Shown here piece by piece: positions 37,701-51,100 of a DNA stretch of 64,000 nt. The DNA comes from Apostichopus japonicus (taxonomy: Eukaryota > Echinodermata > Holothuroidea > Aspidochirotida > Stichopodidae). A model generated the notes under the pieces. That model worked only from the letters and a program-made list of their open reading frames with translations. It was not told where the DNA came from and ran no database searches. Each line of letters starts with the position of its first letter. The first letter of the stretch is position 1. The translations under genes were made by a program, and so were the position numbers. The stretch lies in NCBI RefSeq assembly GCF_037975245.1, contig NC_092576.1:6593501-6657500 (forward strand), read 5' to 3'.

Positions 37701-38750
37701 TCCACGAACACTAACGTGTTACATCCTACAATACCGGGATCTTCTCATGTCCGGGGATCAACGACATTGAAGAGAAAAATCACATTTACCCAGTGTATAA
37801 TAACTCTCATCAAAGGATATTCTGAAAGCTTACATAAGTGAAGGTAAGTTTCTTTATTTTTGGTAATCTCCATTGTTCTATTGTTCCATTGTTCTGGGCA
37901 TATCAAGATTACCATAAAAGTCCTCACGAAACTTAGAATGAGGTAAACAAACGATGAAAAATGTTCAAAGAAATAACAATTTGTCAACTATAGACAAGAC
38001 TAATATCAATTATTATAAAGCTCCCTCAAAACATTGCACTCTGAAACTAAGAGAAGTTCCTTTTAATACCAATGAACACATCCTAAACATTAACATTCAG
38101 GTTCGAAAACAGGTATTTGCACAAAATTAAAGTGCAATTGCGATTGGTTATGAGCCGCTGTGTACGAACGTAGTAAATAAGGTGTTCATGTTGGGAAGTT
38201 TTAGTGTAGTTAAAAAAAAACATTACTTAAAGAGTAAACCTCCATCAGTGAGTTAGCTGATTTATTATTTAGCTGTGGAAGTAACGACATTATCAATCCA
38301 AACGTCCCTGTTGATTCCTTTAAAGCACAAGAAGTGTTCAAAGCTTAAACATGGTTAATATATTTGTCGACTTGAACTGCCTCCATATTGGTTGATGTGG
38401 AATAAAGTTTGAATCGGAAAGGTACAATTTTGAATTTATTTAATTCTACGTGTTTGAAATTATTTTAATTGACATAAATAATCTGATGGCAGATGGTGGT
38501 ACACACAAAGACTTAAATATGACAAGTTTACATTACTAGGTTAAACCTCAATACCTTGGGGTAGTTGAAGTTGAGTGTTATTTTACATAAACCATTCAGT
38601 ATCACGTGCAGTAATCGTTTTTGATGGTCCTAAGTTTGTACCTTATTTTTTTTTACCACCATGTCCTTTACTGCTTTATTTAAAATTTAATAAAAATCAA
38701 ATTTATTAACATAGCTTATACAACTGTCGTGTTGTTTATTGGATGTTTAT
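34741..38750. other. right-arm sequence without recognised genes
   Basis: Matches left-arm sequence up to the LINE insertion point, except about 34741-35400, which is right-only here. A poly-G run is at 34981-34993. No coding region is supported. Confidence 0.5.
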
Positions 38751-38754
38751 TGGA

Positions 38755-39610
38755 TCATGTATGCGGATCGTGTATATTGAACCCTGTACAGTGGATTGTG
38801 TATCATGGTTCATTTAAAGGGGTTCATGTATACTGGATCTTGCGTTGTAGATCCAGCTTAGTGATACAGTATATTGATCCTACAAGTGAATCCAGTAAAT
38901 TGGATCGTGTATATTAGATCCAGTTTAAGGATCATGTAAAGTGGATCCAGTATAGTCGACCATGTAACGTTGATCCATCATATTGGATCATAAATATTGA
39001 TCCTGCAAAGTAGATCCAGTATAGTCAATCGTGTATTTCGGATCCAGCATATTGTCTCGCTGGATGTAACAGTCATTTACTAGAACAGCACCTGGCTTGC
39101 TGGGTGTAACAGTCATTTACTTTACTTGTTAGATATAACTTATGTACTAGAACAACAATTGCCTTGTTGGGTGTAGCAGTCATTTACAACAATATCACTT
39201 GGCTTGCTGGGTGTAACAGTACATATATCCTACTTGGTACTACTTGGATGCTATGCAAAAGTAATATTTCATGAGTTATGTTGATTTCAAAGGGTCCCAT
39301 ATTGACGGTGGCTTTTTCAAGCATTTACAAGTGAGTATGAAGGTTGCATAATTAGGGGTTTAGTTTGAAGACCTTTTGGATTGACATCCACTTGATAATG
39401 TTACACAATACATGTCAGAAGAGAAGCTATTGTGAAATATTGTTAGAATGTATGTATGTATCTTAAAGCCCTGGTGGGTATGTCCATGGGAACCCCTGCT
39501 CATCGTGTATTTTGGATGGTTTATAATGGATTGTGCATCAGGTATCGTGCATCAAGTATTGTGAATCGTCATAGCGGATTGTGCACAGTGAATGCTGTAA
39601 AGTGGATCCT
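38755..39610. repeat. mirror satellite-like tract with the 45-bp array
   Basis: Reverse-complement counterpart of 16190-17060: words such as GATCCAGTATATTGGATC and, at 39057-39220, repeats ending GGCTTGCTGGGTGTAACAGT. Confidence 0.75.
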
Positions 39611-41696
39611 GAATAGCATATCGTGGATCCAATTATGCTATGACAACATCTGGCTAAAATATTGTTATGTTCTCAGAGTGTTGCAATCTTTTATAATGTA
39701 TGTTCTTTTAACAGAAAAACCTAGAATCTCTCTATGCAACCTGATCCTGCTGGTTTCCGTCTCAACACAGTGTCATTCACCTTCTACACCAATAATCCGC
39801 AAACATTTATTTATCTTTATCGATGCAGTTGCATTAAGGCAGGGGAAAGTGCTATTGTCATATTCTAATCTTTTTGAAGATGGTAATTTCCTAATATTAA
39901 AGAAGTTACATTACTGTCAAAAAAAGTTCATAAGTTTAAACAAAGTTTGACCCAGTGTTTTGTTTAGATCCCTAACTACTAATAGTTGAGTCAAACCGTC
40001 TTGACGTCATCTTTCACCTACCATCCATCCCACCCATAAGGGTTATTGTCAATGTATATGCATATTGATCCAACCCTGAATTATATTTTGGTTAGATATC
40101 CACCGACCCAATTTACTCATACATGTCTTAAAATGTTCCTCATGGAAGAGATTTAAGATTTATCAGGTTGTTTTAGCATTAATTGTGTAAGCATTAGCAG
40201 TTGTTTTTCCACATAAGTGATCGTCTTTACTATTGCTACTCACAACATTTTATTTCCCACCAAACACTTGACCATGGTCTTTCTTTCACACCAGTAGGTC
40301 ACTAAAGTCCGATTAATTGCATCAGATATTATGTACTCGTGAAATAATTAAACTTTACTAAGAAATTCTTAGAGCCAAGTATGTTCTTCACAAATTATAG
40401 AGTACTTTCATTTGCCAGAAGTTATACCATACAATCAACAACATTCTTCAATCAACCACCCCTTTCCATCCCCACCTATGCAGCAGGTGCTTAAAAAATA
40501 TGTTCCACGTGTGTGTTTAATGCATAGAAGTTTTCATTTGAAATATGCTTTACACCAAGCGTCTGGGACTGAAAACGGTTTTACTAGCTCACTAACCACA
40601 CCAAAAGCTTTTTGGTAACAAACATTCTCAACAACAGGAACCAAAATTTAAACTGATGTGCATAGCTGATCTTGGAGATTATTCTTAGCTTTGGGCTGGT
40701 AATTGCAGACAAAGATAAATACGAGTTGAATTACTAATTTAATGTGTAAATGTACTTTCAAAAATGTTCAAATATTTTGGTTATTTTACCGTCAAACTAC
40801 GAGAAATTGTATTCAGAATTTATGAGTAAACTGTAATACTGGTAAACATTTAAATCGTAAAAATAGTTTGAAGCAAATGATATCAGCTACTATCCGGTGA
40901 TGAAAGATCCCATGTACATATTGGGATCCCTGCTTTCAGTTTGAAAAATAGCATTCTATAATATAATGTTGCACTTGGCTATCTTTGTATTTTAAATACC
41001 AAATATCCAAATTGATTCGGCAAGAAATCGAGTCCTTCGATGAAAGTTGCACAACTACTTACGTCCAGCTGCTATAAAATGTCTTCAAGCTCCTATGCCT
41101 GAACATGTTTTTACATTAACACCAAAGTATATGAATAAGAAAACCCCCCAAAATATGGAAATTGCAGCAACGTACTTTCTTTGATGAGGTGCATGTTGAA
41201 TACCCAGTGATGAAAATTATATATTCTAATTCAATGTCTCTCTTACATCCAAATAGCCTTCCCTTTATCTTAACATCTCTGTATCAACAGTTCTTATTTT
41301 AAGTAAAGTACTCACTGATTTTACTATGGGGAAAAAAATGTAAGAATTCTATTTGTCAGAAGCACTTAATATATAGTGAGTCTCGCAATGACATTCATTG
41401 TCCTGTTCTGAGTTGAATTAGAGTTAAACCAACAACGTCGGGATTACTCAACACTTTTGTCTTGTTAAATTGTGAACTGATCGATATAAAGGACTAGTAT
41501 GAGGTGTGATAAACCACACATACCGTCCTTATTGTCTGGGATTTCTTTGGAATAAAAGTGTTGCGAAGCGTTTAAGTGTAAATTTGCATAGGGAACCTTC
41601 GCAAACGTCATAAACTATTGGTAACGTTAACCTTGATGAACAGGTCAGAGTGTGGCGAACACTTCTATTAAGGTCATAAAGATTTGCCCACACGTA

Positions 41697-42124
41697 TATG
41701 GCAAGCTAAGTGGGACAAACACCGCAAAATTTATCAGCGTATTAATTCGAATATTTACACGTATTAATTCAAATATACATGTGTTGTGCATGTATGAAGT
41801 TTCGCTTTTTGAAGCGATCTCGCGAGCCCACCAAAACATTTATCGTTGGTACATGTACACAGCAAGAGCGAAAATGTTTTTTCGTGTATATTCTAATTAA
41901 TCCGTGCATATATTGGATTTAATCCCCATATTTATTTGATTTAATACGTGTATATATTCGAGTTAATACATATATATATATAAATTCGAATCAATACGTG
42001 CATATATTCGAATTAATACGCGGATATATTTAAGCCATATGATTGGCTAATAATATATACGCATATATATTCCAATTGATACGCGGATATATTATGCCGT
42101 GTTTGTCCCACATGGCTTGCCATA
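41697..42124. mobile_element. MITE with long terminal inverted repeats and CACGTA target duplication
   Basis: Identical CACGTA at 41691-41696 and 42125-42130 flank the element. The ends TATGGCAAGCTAAGTGGGAC and, in reverse complement, TATGGCAAGCCATGTGGGAC pair for about 30 bases including ACAAACACGGC. The inside consists of repeated AATTCGAATTAATACGTG-like words, themselves partly palindromic. No coding content. I could not name the superfamily. Confidence 0.8.
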
Positions 42125-42677
42125 CACGTACACTAAAATCAGTATTATATAAGATTATGCAATAATGTTTTATTTTTTACAAAGAACGGAAGTAAGAGAC
42201 AAATAGCCATTATACATACATACCTTTATGTGTGTCTTTCATTTGAAAAGTCCAAGAACAGATGCACCCCTGATTGTAAAGTCTTTTCACCAAATTGACC
42301 TTACATGAAATATGACAACATATTGGAATTGCTCACTTTTTTGACACATTGTCGCAAGACAAACGTTCCACCTAATACACTGTAACACTCTAGTTGCTTG
42401 TGAGTGTCTGTTCACTTGTATTATCTATGACCTTTTGCCTATTTCTTCTGGCAACAATACACAGCGCAATCATCTGCGATGACATAATCACTTTGAAAGG
42501 CCATTGCTTTATGATGCTGATCACCAGGTATGCGAAAGATTGTTAAGGTATTTAAATAAGAACTTCATGTCAGGTAGGAACAAACAGTCAACAACGTTAA
42601 GTAACAGTTGGAATATTTTCCCTTGGAAGGTCAGCTCACATAAAAAAGCATAAGAAAAACCCACTTATTGTTTTTGA

Positions 42678-42755
42678 ATTGTTTTATTGCATTCCAACTC
42701 CAGTTTGACACTTGGAATAGATTCACGGTTTGCTCAGCCTCCTAGAATACGGTGG
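42678..42755 (+). repeat. direct repeat, first copy
   Basis: A segment of about 75 bases containing CAGTTTGACACTTGGAATAG recurs in the same orientation at 46545-46620, on the other side of the two LINE relics. Differences are few. Confidence 0.75.
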
Positions 42756-42879
42756 GAAATCAGACTCTGTCAGCTACATATAGTACTGGTCATAGAATTA
42801 TTGACGGTTTAAGGATTTGAACCACTCATCCACCACAAGTAGGAGGATATAAATGATATCTTCGAATATTTCAGTCAAT

Positions 42880-44950
42880 TGCAGAACCTATCCTCAAACA
42901 AAAAGAAGACCAATACAACAACAAGAGCAAACATCTGTCAAACAACAAGGATGCAAAGAGTTTCTGGAAAACAGTCAACAGAATTTCAACATCAAAACCT
43001 AGCACCGGCAAATATCCACCCTGAACTACAACGGTCACCACTCATCGACTGAACAGGAAAAGGCAGAAACCATCAGGAACTATTTCAGCAACGTACACTC
43101 TATTCCAGACAATCCGCAATACAACCAACAAAAATATCATTAGACTAGCCAATTTTATCAAAGAGGTTATCACTTCACGTACCATCCCTAAGAAGAGACC
43201 TCAGTTGAGGAAAACCAGGGACATGAAAATTATATCCAGGAAATTACACCGGATGACATCCGCATTATACTAAAACATGCATCAAACACTTTTCCAGGGA
43301 GAGACGGTATCCAGTACCTACATTTAAAAGCAGCTCCATCGATAATCCTCGACGCACTCAGTGTGCTATTCACATCCTCTTTCAAAATTGGGCACATTCC
43401 AAGGACATGGAAATCAGCCATCTCCATTGCAATTACAAAACCTGGCAAGGATCACAAACACCCAGCCCAGCTACAGGCCTATCAGCCTCTTAACAGTCCT
43501 CAGAAAATGCCTAGAGAAATCATCGCCAGTCGTCTTTCCAAGTTCATTGAAGAATACAACAATATCCCTGACAGCCAGTCAGGTTTTCGCCGCAATAGAA
43601 GCACAACTGACCAACTCTTATACCTTCTACAAGACACATCAACTCATAGAACCAAAGGTCACCACACCATTACAGCTTTCTTCGATGCAGAAAAAGCCTT
43701 TGACAGGATGTGGCACGAAGGTCTCTTACTGAACTCAGAAAATACAACATTGCAATCAACATAACAAGATGGATCTCCAGCTTCCTGTCATATCGTTGTA
43801 CCAGCCTCAAAATAGGATCATCGTTTTCTTCACCACTTCAAATCACCACTGGTACACCTCAAGGCAGCATCATCAGCCCTATGCTTTACATCCTCTACGT
43901 AGGAGACATCCCTCAACCAGACATCGACTATACAAAAATCTCACAATATGCAGACGATATCGCCATCTGGACCAGTCACATTCACCCGACGAGAGCAGAA
44001 GATTACCAAACACACTACATCAACATAATCCACGAATGGTGCAAGGACTGGAGAATAGAGCTTTAACCCGAAGAAATCACAGATTCTCTACATCGCTAAA
44101 CCAAACAGAATTAGAGGAAGGCAACCATATCTCACACTCAATAACACTATCATCCCAGTGACCAATCAAGTAAGATTCTTAGGAATTCACATGGACAACC
44201 GGCTCAATTTTGGGTACCAGCATCGTCTCAACCATAGAAAAGTCAAACAACGTGTCGGACTACTTTTTAGAATTGCCGAAACTGCACCCACTAGCATCAC
44301 CAAGCACCATTATGGAGATTTACAAGAAGATGATCAGACCCCTCAGAATATGTTGCACCAGCCTTAGCCCACAGTACCACCTACAACACAGAACAACTTT
44401 AAGCCCCACAACGTAGAGTATGCAGAATCGCCTAACATCTGTCACAGGATACAAACTGTGAAACAGTAACAACCATTGCCAACATTCCATCAGTGAACTA
44501 GAGGCTAAATCAACTTAGGGACAACTTCCTCGACAAAGTGGTGGTCCCTACACATCACCTACACCAGTTCACCAAGATTTAACTAAAACAGACACCCTAT
44601 GTCCTGGATACGACTCCCCTCACCGGCCTAGATATGGAAATTTGGGGACCTCAGCTACCTGCAGAAACTTAACGTATTTCCAGAATAGATACCATCCAAC
44701 CAACTTTTTGCCAGAAACCGCTACACCGTCATATGGATATGAAGTCCGTCTAGCCTACAAATTGCTACAGAACCAGAACCATCCGTTGAAGCCAGCCGCA
44801 AATCACTCACCATCGCCATCACTCATCGCCTCTTCCAACCCTAACATGCTACCTTTCCTGTCACCGTCCAGTCACGTGTCTCCCCGACCCGGCCCACAAA
44901 GTTCAAATGTAAAAAATAACTCTAAAATTTCCGATCTCTCAATTTAGGAG
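42880..44950 (+). pseudogene. Jockey/I-like non-LTR retrotransposon reverse transcriptase, decayed
   Basis: RT blocks occur in order over two or three frames: AISIAITKPGKDHKHP (43420-43466), DSQSGFRRNRSTTDQL, the motif A block FFDAEKAFDRMWHEGLL (about 43680-43730), GTPQGSIISPMLYILYVGD (about 43850-43906), and the catalytic QYADDIAIWTS (about 43947-43980). Each break is a small indel or stop. The apurinic endonuclease domain is absent, so the copy is 5' truncated. Near its end, 44970-45010 has a GC-rich hairpin (GGGGCTTTCGCCCC) that may belong to the 3' untranslated region. Confidence 0.85.
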
Positions 44951-45334
44951 TCTTATATTTACCGGTCAGGGGCTTTCGCCCCCGGCTCGCTGAAGTGCCT
45001 TTCGGCGGAAACAGCTATTTACGAGACAATCTGTATATCTATATTTCAGTCATGGTATATTTGTATTACCTTGCACGCTGACCAGAGTAAAATATAGACT
45101 ATTGTGTGATAGACGCCACCTCTGATCACATTTTATATCACATGGTTTACAGGGTATAACTCTACATAATCGAGCAAAATCCTTCAAGCAAACATGTCTG
45201 AAAAATGCATAGACCTTTTCAACAAACACAGAAAATAGTGTGCTGTCTATGCTTTGAGCATTACATAATATCTAAGCTTCCATTATGTCATTATTGGAAC
45301 AATAACTAATACCTCCAGCTGTATTTTTAGTAGA

Positions 45335-45981
45335 TAGATGATTTTAGCCGGATGCAGTCAATGGGGTGGATTTAATGAGATTATCTCATAAAAAGATGAA
45401 GCTATGGAGTTTATCCTTTTTCTTCCTGAATGTGTCTTAAGCAAAGTTATAAGGTATGATGTGATAATTAAAGGTAGTATTGTCAAAAGGGTTAGTATTT
45501 ACAAATGTCTAGGGGTTATAGTTGATCATAATTAAATTGGGGAGACCAAATAGATTATGTTGAAAAACGGCCAAAACCAAGATTATACTGCTTACGTAAG
45601 CTGAATTCTTTAAATATAAATCCAGATATTCTTGCCATCTTCTAAAACTCCATTATCTGTAGTGTTTGTACATATTGTATTACTTGCTGGGGAGGTAATG
45701 CGGGAAGAACCAGCATAAAGGTTCTGGATGATGTTATTAAAGGTGCTAGTAAAATTATTGGGAAAAGTCTGCCGTCAGTGGCCTCGGTCTACGAGAATTG
45801 TGTACGAGACAAGTTGCTGTCCATGTGGAAAGATCACAGTCACCCATTGCATAATCATCTAACCAGCCGTATCATTGCTCGTAGCGGTAGATTGAGGTCG
45901 CTGACGTCACACACAAACAGACATCATTCTTCGTTTATAGGCACTGCCATTAGTGTTCACAACAAGGACTTCACGAGGTAG
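45335..45981 (+). pseudogene. second LINE relic, C-terminal end of an L2/CR1-like RT protein
   Basis: Plus-strand fragments read YKCLGVIVDHN, then a degraded LYCLRKLNSLNINPDILA, VCTYCITCWGGNAGRTS, and an open stretch from 45778 with HPLHNHLTSRIIARSGRLRS ending in GTAISVHNKDFTR. The final open stretch is 67 codons. Upstream stops and frame shifts show decay. This differs in family from the LINE just upstream. Confidence 0.75.
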
Positions 45982-46544
45982 GGGTGGCCGTTCCACTTAG
46001 TTGCGCTGTTGGAGCTAGTTAGTGCTATATTTTGTATAGACTGCATATAACTGTTGTATATTATCAATGTTCTTTGTATCTCATTCATTGTATTGCTCAC
46101 CGCAGGTATGTTATTTCCTTCTGGAATTCTATAAAGTTGACTTACTTAAGTTCTAAGGAAGCTAAAATATGCATAGTGAGCTTACTATGAATGTAGTATT
46201 GTACAGTACATTGTCTTGCCGATTAATTACTAATAAGCGTAAGTTGCCATACAAACAAACAGACCTAGGACAAAGAGTATAGAGAGAATAATGTATAGTA
46301 ATGTCACCCTCAATCTTCACAAAAGTGAATATAGGCTATACAGGCTATATTATTAATTATGCAATTTCAATTCTTTTGCTAAAACTTTTTTTTGAGCAGT
46401 ACACAGTGCACACAGAGGCTTGGGGGAAGTTTCATTGGGCCAAAGGTTGCCCAAAATTACAAATCAAAGAAGAAACGAATCAAAATATGAAAAAAGGAGA
46501 AATGACTTTCTAGTACTAGCAGCTACAGTGAAACCGTGCATTGA

Positions 46545-46620
46545 ATTTTTCCATTGCATTCAAACTTCAGTTTGACACTTGGAATAGATTCAAGGTTTGC
46601 TCAGCCTCTTAGAATACTTG
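46545..46620 (+). repeat. direct repeat, second copy
   Basis: Partner of 42678-42755. The pair brackets the region with the two LINE relics. Confidence 0.75.
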
Positions 46621-47029
46621 TCTTTGTATAATAATTGTCACACTCTAGTTGCAAGCCGAGCAAATATATGATTTAATTCATTGGCATAGCTATGTGGGAT
46701 GAGGGAGTGGGGAGGCCTTCTGCTCTGAAACACCAGCCAATCCCACTTAAGCCAAGAAAAAATACAGATAATATAACATTACAGAAGTTTTATCCAAACT
46801 AGTTTTGCGTGTTGACCTATTTACCAAGCACCTGCATCATCAAATGATACACATCAATAATGGCATATTGGTTGTTGCATTACTGTGAAGTACCTTTTAA
46901 TAATTAATATTAAATTACGATACATGATAACATTATGAAGTCGACTTGCAGTAATATCAATCTATACAATTCATTGAGCTTTTGTCTAAGGTGGCTATAT
47001 GACTCCATTTGAACATGAACCCCTCCTCA

Positions 47030-48110
47030 GCAGTCCGGTAGCCAGGCTTGACCCTAGGGGGCCGGCACAAGGAGGTCTGGGCTCGGCGAGTAGTCATTTG
47101 CAAAAAGGGATGACCCCTCCACCGGCCTCCGCCGGTTACAGAAGGGGTCGACGTTCTGCCAGGAGAAATAAGGCGGCCATCGTCTGAGGGTAAAAAAACA
47201 CTTCAAAATGTCCCCTAACGGGGGGACACCGGGAGAACAGGGGAGGAGCTTCGTTATTTCTGTAAGAACGAACGCTACCCGTGTCCGAAAACGAGTCCAG
47301 CCGCTACTTTCGACAAGGGTCTGGAAAGGATCCGGGCCTCTGGTATTGAGCGGTTGAGGTTGAGTTTGAGAGGTTGATAGTGGATCCCCAGGCTTCCTCT
47401 CAACCCGGTCCGGTAAAATGGGGTCACCGAGCCCTTTGTGAAAAAGGAAAAGCCTAGGCCGACACAATGGGACTCCGTTAATCAAGCCCGCTTGTGCTAT
47501 CATCGACACGGGGGATCTCCGCGACAGGTCGGCCAACGTGGCTGGCGTTGTCGGAGTCTCTCTATTAGACGCTTCCGTCGCTAGCATCAGCAAGGATGCT
47601 ACCGGTAGAGGCGGTGAGGAGGAGGTGACGAACGATCGGATTCAGAAATTCCAGTGGGCAAGATCACCTTAAGATCACCTTGCGTATGGACACCACGTGC
47701 TTCGATCTGAAAGAACAAAAGCATAAGCGATATTAGGCAAGGGTAGTGACAAACTACTTAGATAACGGGAGGAAAAGCCTCCGCTGAGGCGGAGGAGCAG
47801 GGGGACCAGACCACCTGGTCGTGACCCCGGAGAACTCCCTTAGGTACCAGAGTGTATTTAGCAGCCCAGAACAAAGCAGAGTAACACAACAACCACACCT
47901 CTAGGAGCTTCCGTTCGGAAGTTATGGGCCAAAAACCACCATGAAAACTTCCTACGGACAAAACTCAAGTCCCCCTACCCCCTTCTCCCAGACTGAGAGC
48001 AGAGGCCAAGAGACTCCACTGGGGTCCAGTTAGAGGGTCAAGAGTAACTTCGATACAGTTGGTGGTAGTTTTTTGTCAGTTGAGCAGAGTTGGCTCGGGA
48101 AAAAAGGCAT
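47030..48110. other. GC-rich block of unknown origin
   Basis: Base composition rises sharply compared with both sides. A minus-strand open frame of 179 codons (47054-47593) and a shorter one (47758-47961) exist, but I recognise no domain; both are rich in Pro, Arg and Ser, as expected from GC-rich non-coding DNA. A splice-acceptor-like CTTTTGTTCTTTCAG lies on the minus strand at about 47711-47725. It might be part of a repeat or a former gene. Confidence 0.4.
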
Positions 48111-51100
48111 AAGTAATTTGTCCAAAAGGTATGGAGTTCCCGATGTTACTTTGGTATATGTAGTGCATATTAAAGTTTACAGTTATGAAAGCGTTGTATC
48201 TTTGGTTTAGTTCAACTTTTTAAATTATATCTAATGTTTGTTTTCTTCCGGTTTTTCGCTTTTCATCACAACCAATGCAACTCCTTAAATGCTAAGATAA
48301 TCATCCGAAATACTAACTACTAAAATACTTATCTCATTAGCTCATTCTATACTGCTGTAAAGGGCCCGCAATACATTTTCATTTCTCGCTTTTCATCCTC
48401 CATTTCATCTATTATGTTCACCAGACACTGCATATTTGCTTTTGTTTTGCTACACCCAAGTTGTCAGGATTTTGTTATATGATTTGGAAAGTATTTTAAA
48501 GTAATTTCGTTTAGAAAAAATAGTAGTAATGGCTAAAAACCATTGTTAAATATGATCTTGAATTATATATTAACTAGATATTAATTGAAATTCTTTAACT
48601 TTCGGTTATTGCTTTCTTTATTTTCATTGTTTCTCTTTTGTGAATCCTTTAGTGAACTTTTACTTTAACATTGCACTTGAACATTGCACATGAACAGTGC
48701 ACTATGCCATAATGGATTCCTCAAATTACTATATAATCGGCATATGAAATAATCCATACGATATTGTGCTGCCATTGGTCATTGTATGCGTCGCCTTCTA
48801 TTTCTGTAGATTACATGTCACGTGACGTCTGCTCACGAGACTTGTGAATCAGTCTTCGCTCCCTTTATGAATCGTTTGTTTCGGTATCAGCCCTGGCTTC
48901 GACCATTGTAGTCATCTTTGTATGTTTTGTATTCGTCTTTCATACACTTTAGTTTGCTTATTTATAGAAATCTACTTCGGTATTGAGACCTCGTTTGGAA
49001 CCATATTCGTTGAAGTACGTGTTTTTCTGTTCATTATTGAGGGCTTCATGCCGATGTTATGTCTGTACCGTGGCTGAATATAGTAATTAATAGATTACGA
49101 AATCTGCTCAGAGCTCGTTCTTTACTCGTTTAACTATGTGTTATATTCTTTGCATGTAATAGTGATATTTCAAGGCACGTCTTTCCTAACACACAACCAT
49201 CCAAGCGCATTTGTTTCCACCAGCAGTCCTCAAAGGTGCATATTTTGGCGCCCCTATAGAATCTTAGACTGTATATTAGCGTTACAATAGCAGGTTGGCC
49301 TCGAGTTAGATAAACATTTACCGAAAGGCAAGATACTACTGTATCATTGCGAAACAGAAAGCCTGATTATGACACGGAAATCTGTCATTGCACTTTTCAG
49401 CTTCAATCGCTGTGTTATGGGTTAGATGACCATATGTTAAAGAAAAATAAACAAGAGGTTATAAATAACATTAAAAATGAAATCCCTTTGAGAATATTAA
49501 ACAGTGAGTGAAAGTGAATATATACTGTGTATTTCGCTATCGCCCTATAAAATTCAGAAAGTTGGAATAAGTTCAACACAATAAACAATATATTTTCTTT
49601 ATTCTAACTCAAACGTGTAATTGTCAAAATGGGAAAACAGGATCATATCCTGGTTTTAATTGTTACATTGTTTCTGTTTCTTGTAAAGTGTGGGAAGTCA
49701 AATTGTTTTCAGTTGTACAGAACATATATGTGTTGTAGATGGCTTTAGGTTAGGAAATATGAATGTGACTTTCTGACTATTCCCTTAGAGACTATACTTA
49801 TTTTTGTCGATAGAACGTATACATGAAATACGCTAGCTACTAACACTAATAGCTTAAAAATGTATACTGCGAATACATGTAACTGACATATAGATAGATG
49901 AAATACGCTAGCTACTGACACTAATAGCTTAAAAATGTATACTGCGAATACATGTAACTGACATATGTGTACTATTTGAGATAAATATTTTTGTGAAAAC
50001 GCAAAGCAAGGTGAAGAGAGTGTCATCATCATGTATGTAGGTCTTGTAAATCCGCAGTGTGAGGCCCACTGATTCCAGGAATACTGCGAGTAAGAGTTGA
50101 GAATAGTAGACAAGGAACATCGTTGAAGTAGACCTAACTACAAGACATCGGTAATCAGTCGTAGCATTGATTTTGTATATTCATAAGCACTTCACATGTA
50201 AAAAGCTATGTTGGGAACTAAACAATGGGAAACTGATTACGATCATCTGAAGTCATTTCCTCGTTCAGTTATTGCTTTATCAAACTAACACACGACCTAT
50301 GCGCATTAAAATGATAAATAATAATGATTAAACCGGCATTAAAGATGATACTTCTTATTATTTCATGCAAGATGTTGTGATAAACGCTTTACTTGTGCTC
50401 CGACGATAGAAAAAAACAACCCGCATTATTTTTAATTTATAAATGAGCTTAAGAGGAAAAACAAAACTATTCTATCCTATACCTTATAGAGCTGTTAGTA
50501 TATGACCAGGTTTTCTCAAAGGACCTTCTATTGTTATCATACTTGGTATTTTACACATAAAGATTGTATCTCAGAAGAGTCGACTGCATGATTTTAGTTT
50601 TAATTTAAAAAATGCTTCCAACCATCAACAAGATTTATTACTGCAGACTTATACAATTTATTTGTTAAAATACCACCAAATTGGAAGAGTTCAATAAGAA
50701 AGATGAATGAGTGTAGTCACAGTTGTCTTCGAGACTGAAGGTAATGGATGTTGTCAACTTTAAAAATGAGGTTATTCAACAAGTTAATGACCTCAAGTGT
50801 TCCGAGTCAGTCAGTACAGACTAGTCTAAGTAGCCGGCACTAGCCTACAATGCCATTACGGGTACAAATGTGTACGGTTGCCAGCCCATGTTAGGCTATT
50901 ATGAAGGAACAAAAATAGTCAAATTATGATTTTTGTTATCCTTTTAGTGAACATCCAATGCGATTTAAAGATAGTTAAATGATTCATTCTAATGTCAGCA
51001 ATTGTGTAAATACACCACGTCTAGTGGCGTGACCGGAAAAGCGATAAAAAGCCCCATGATTACGCCATTTTGAGAAACTTGCCACTTGTCAGTGTTTTAC

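Noticed and set aside
43230-43448. Minus-strand frame overlapping the LINE
   Set aside because: It is antisense to recognisable reverse transcriptase blocks.
42678-46620. LTR retrotransposon bounded by the direct repeats
   Set aside because: The repeats are too short, lack TG..CA ends, and the interior is two non-LTR fragments with no gag, protease or integrase.
47054-47593. 179-codon minus-strand frame as a gene
   Set aside because: No recognisable domain, composition explained by GC-rich sequence, no clear start context or splice partners.
49745-50113. 122-codon minus-strand frame with an internal repeat
   Set aside because: The repeat comes from the 75-bp tandem duplication, and no other coding evidence exists.
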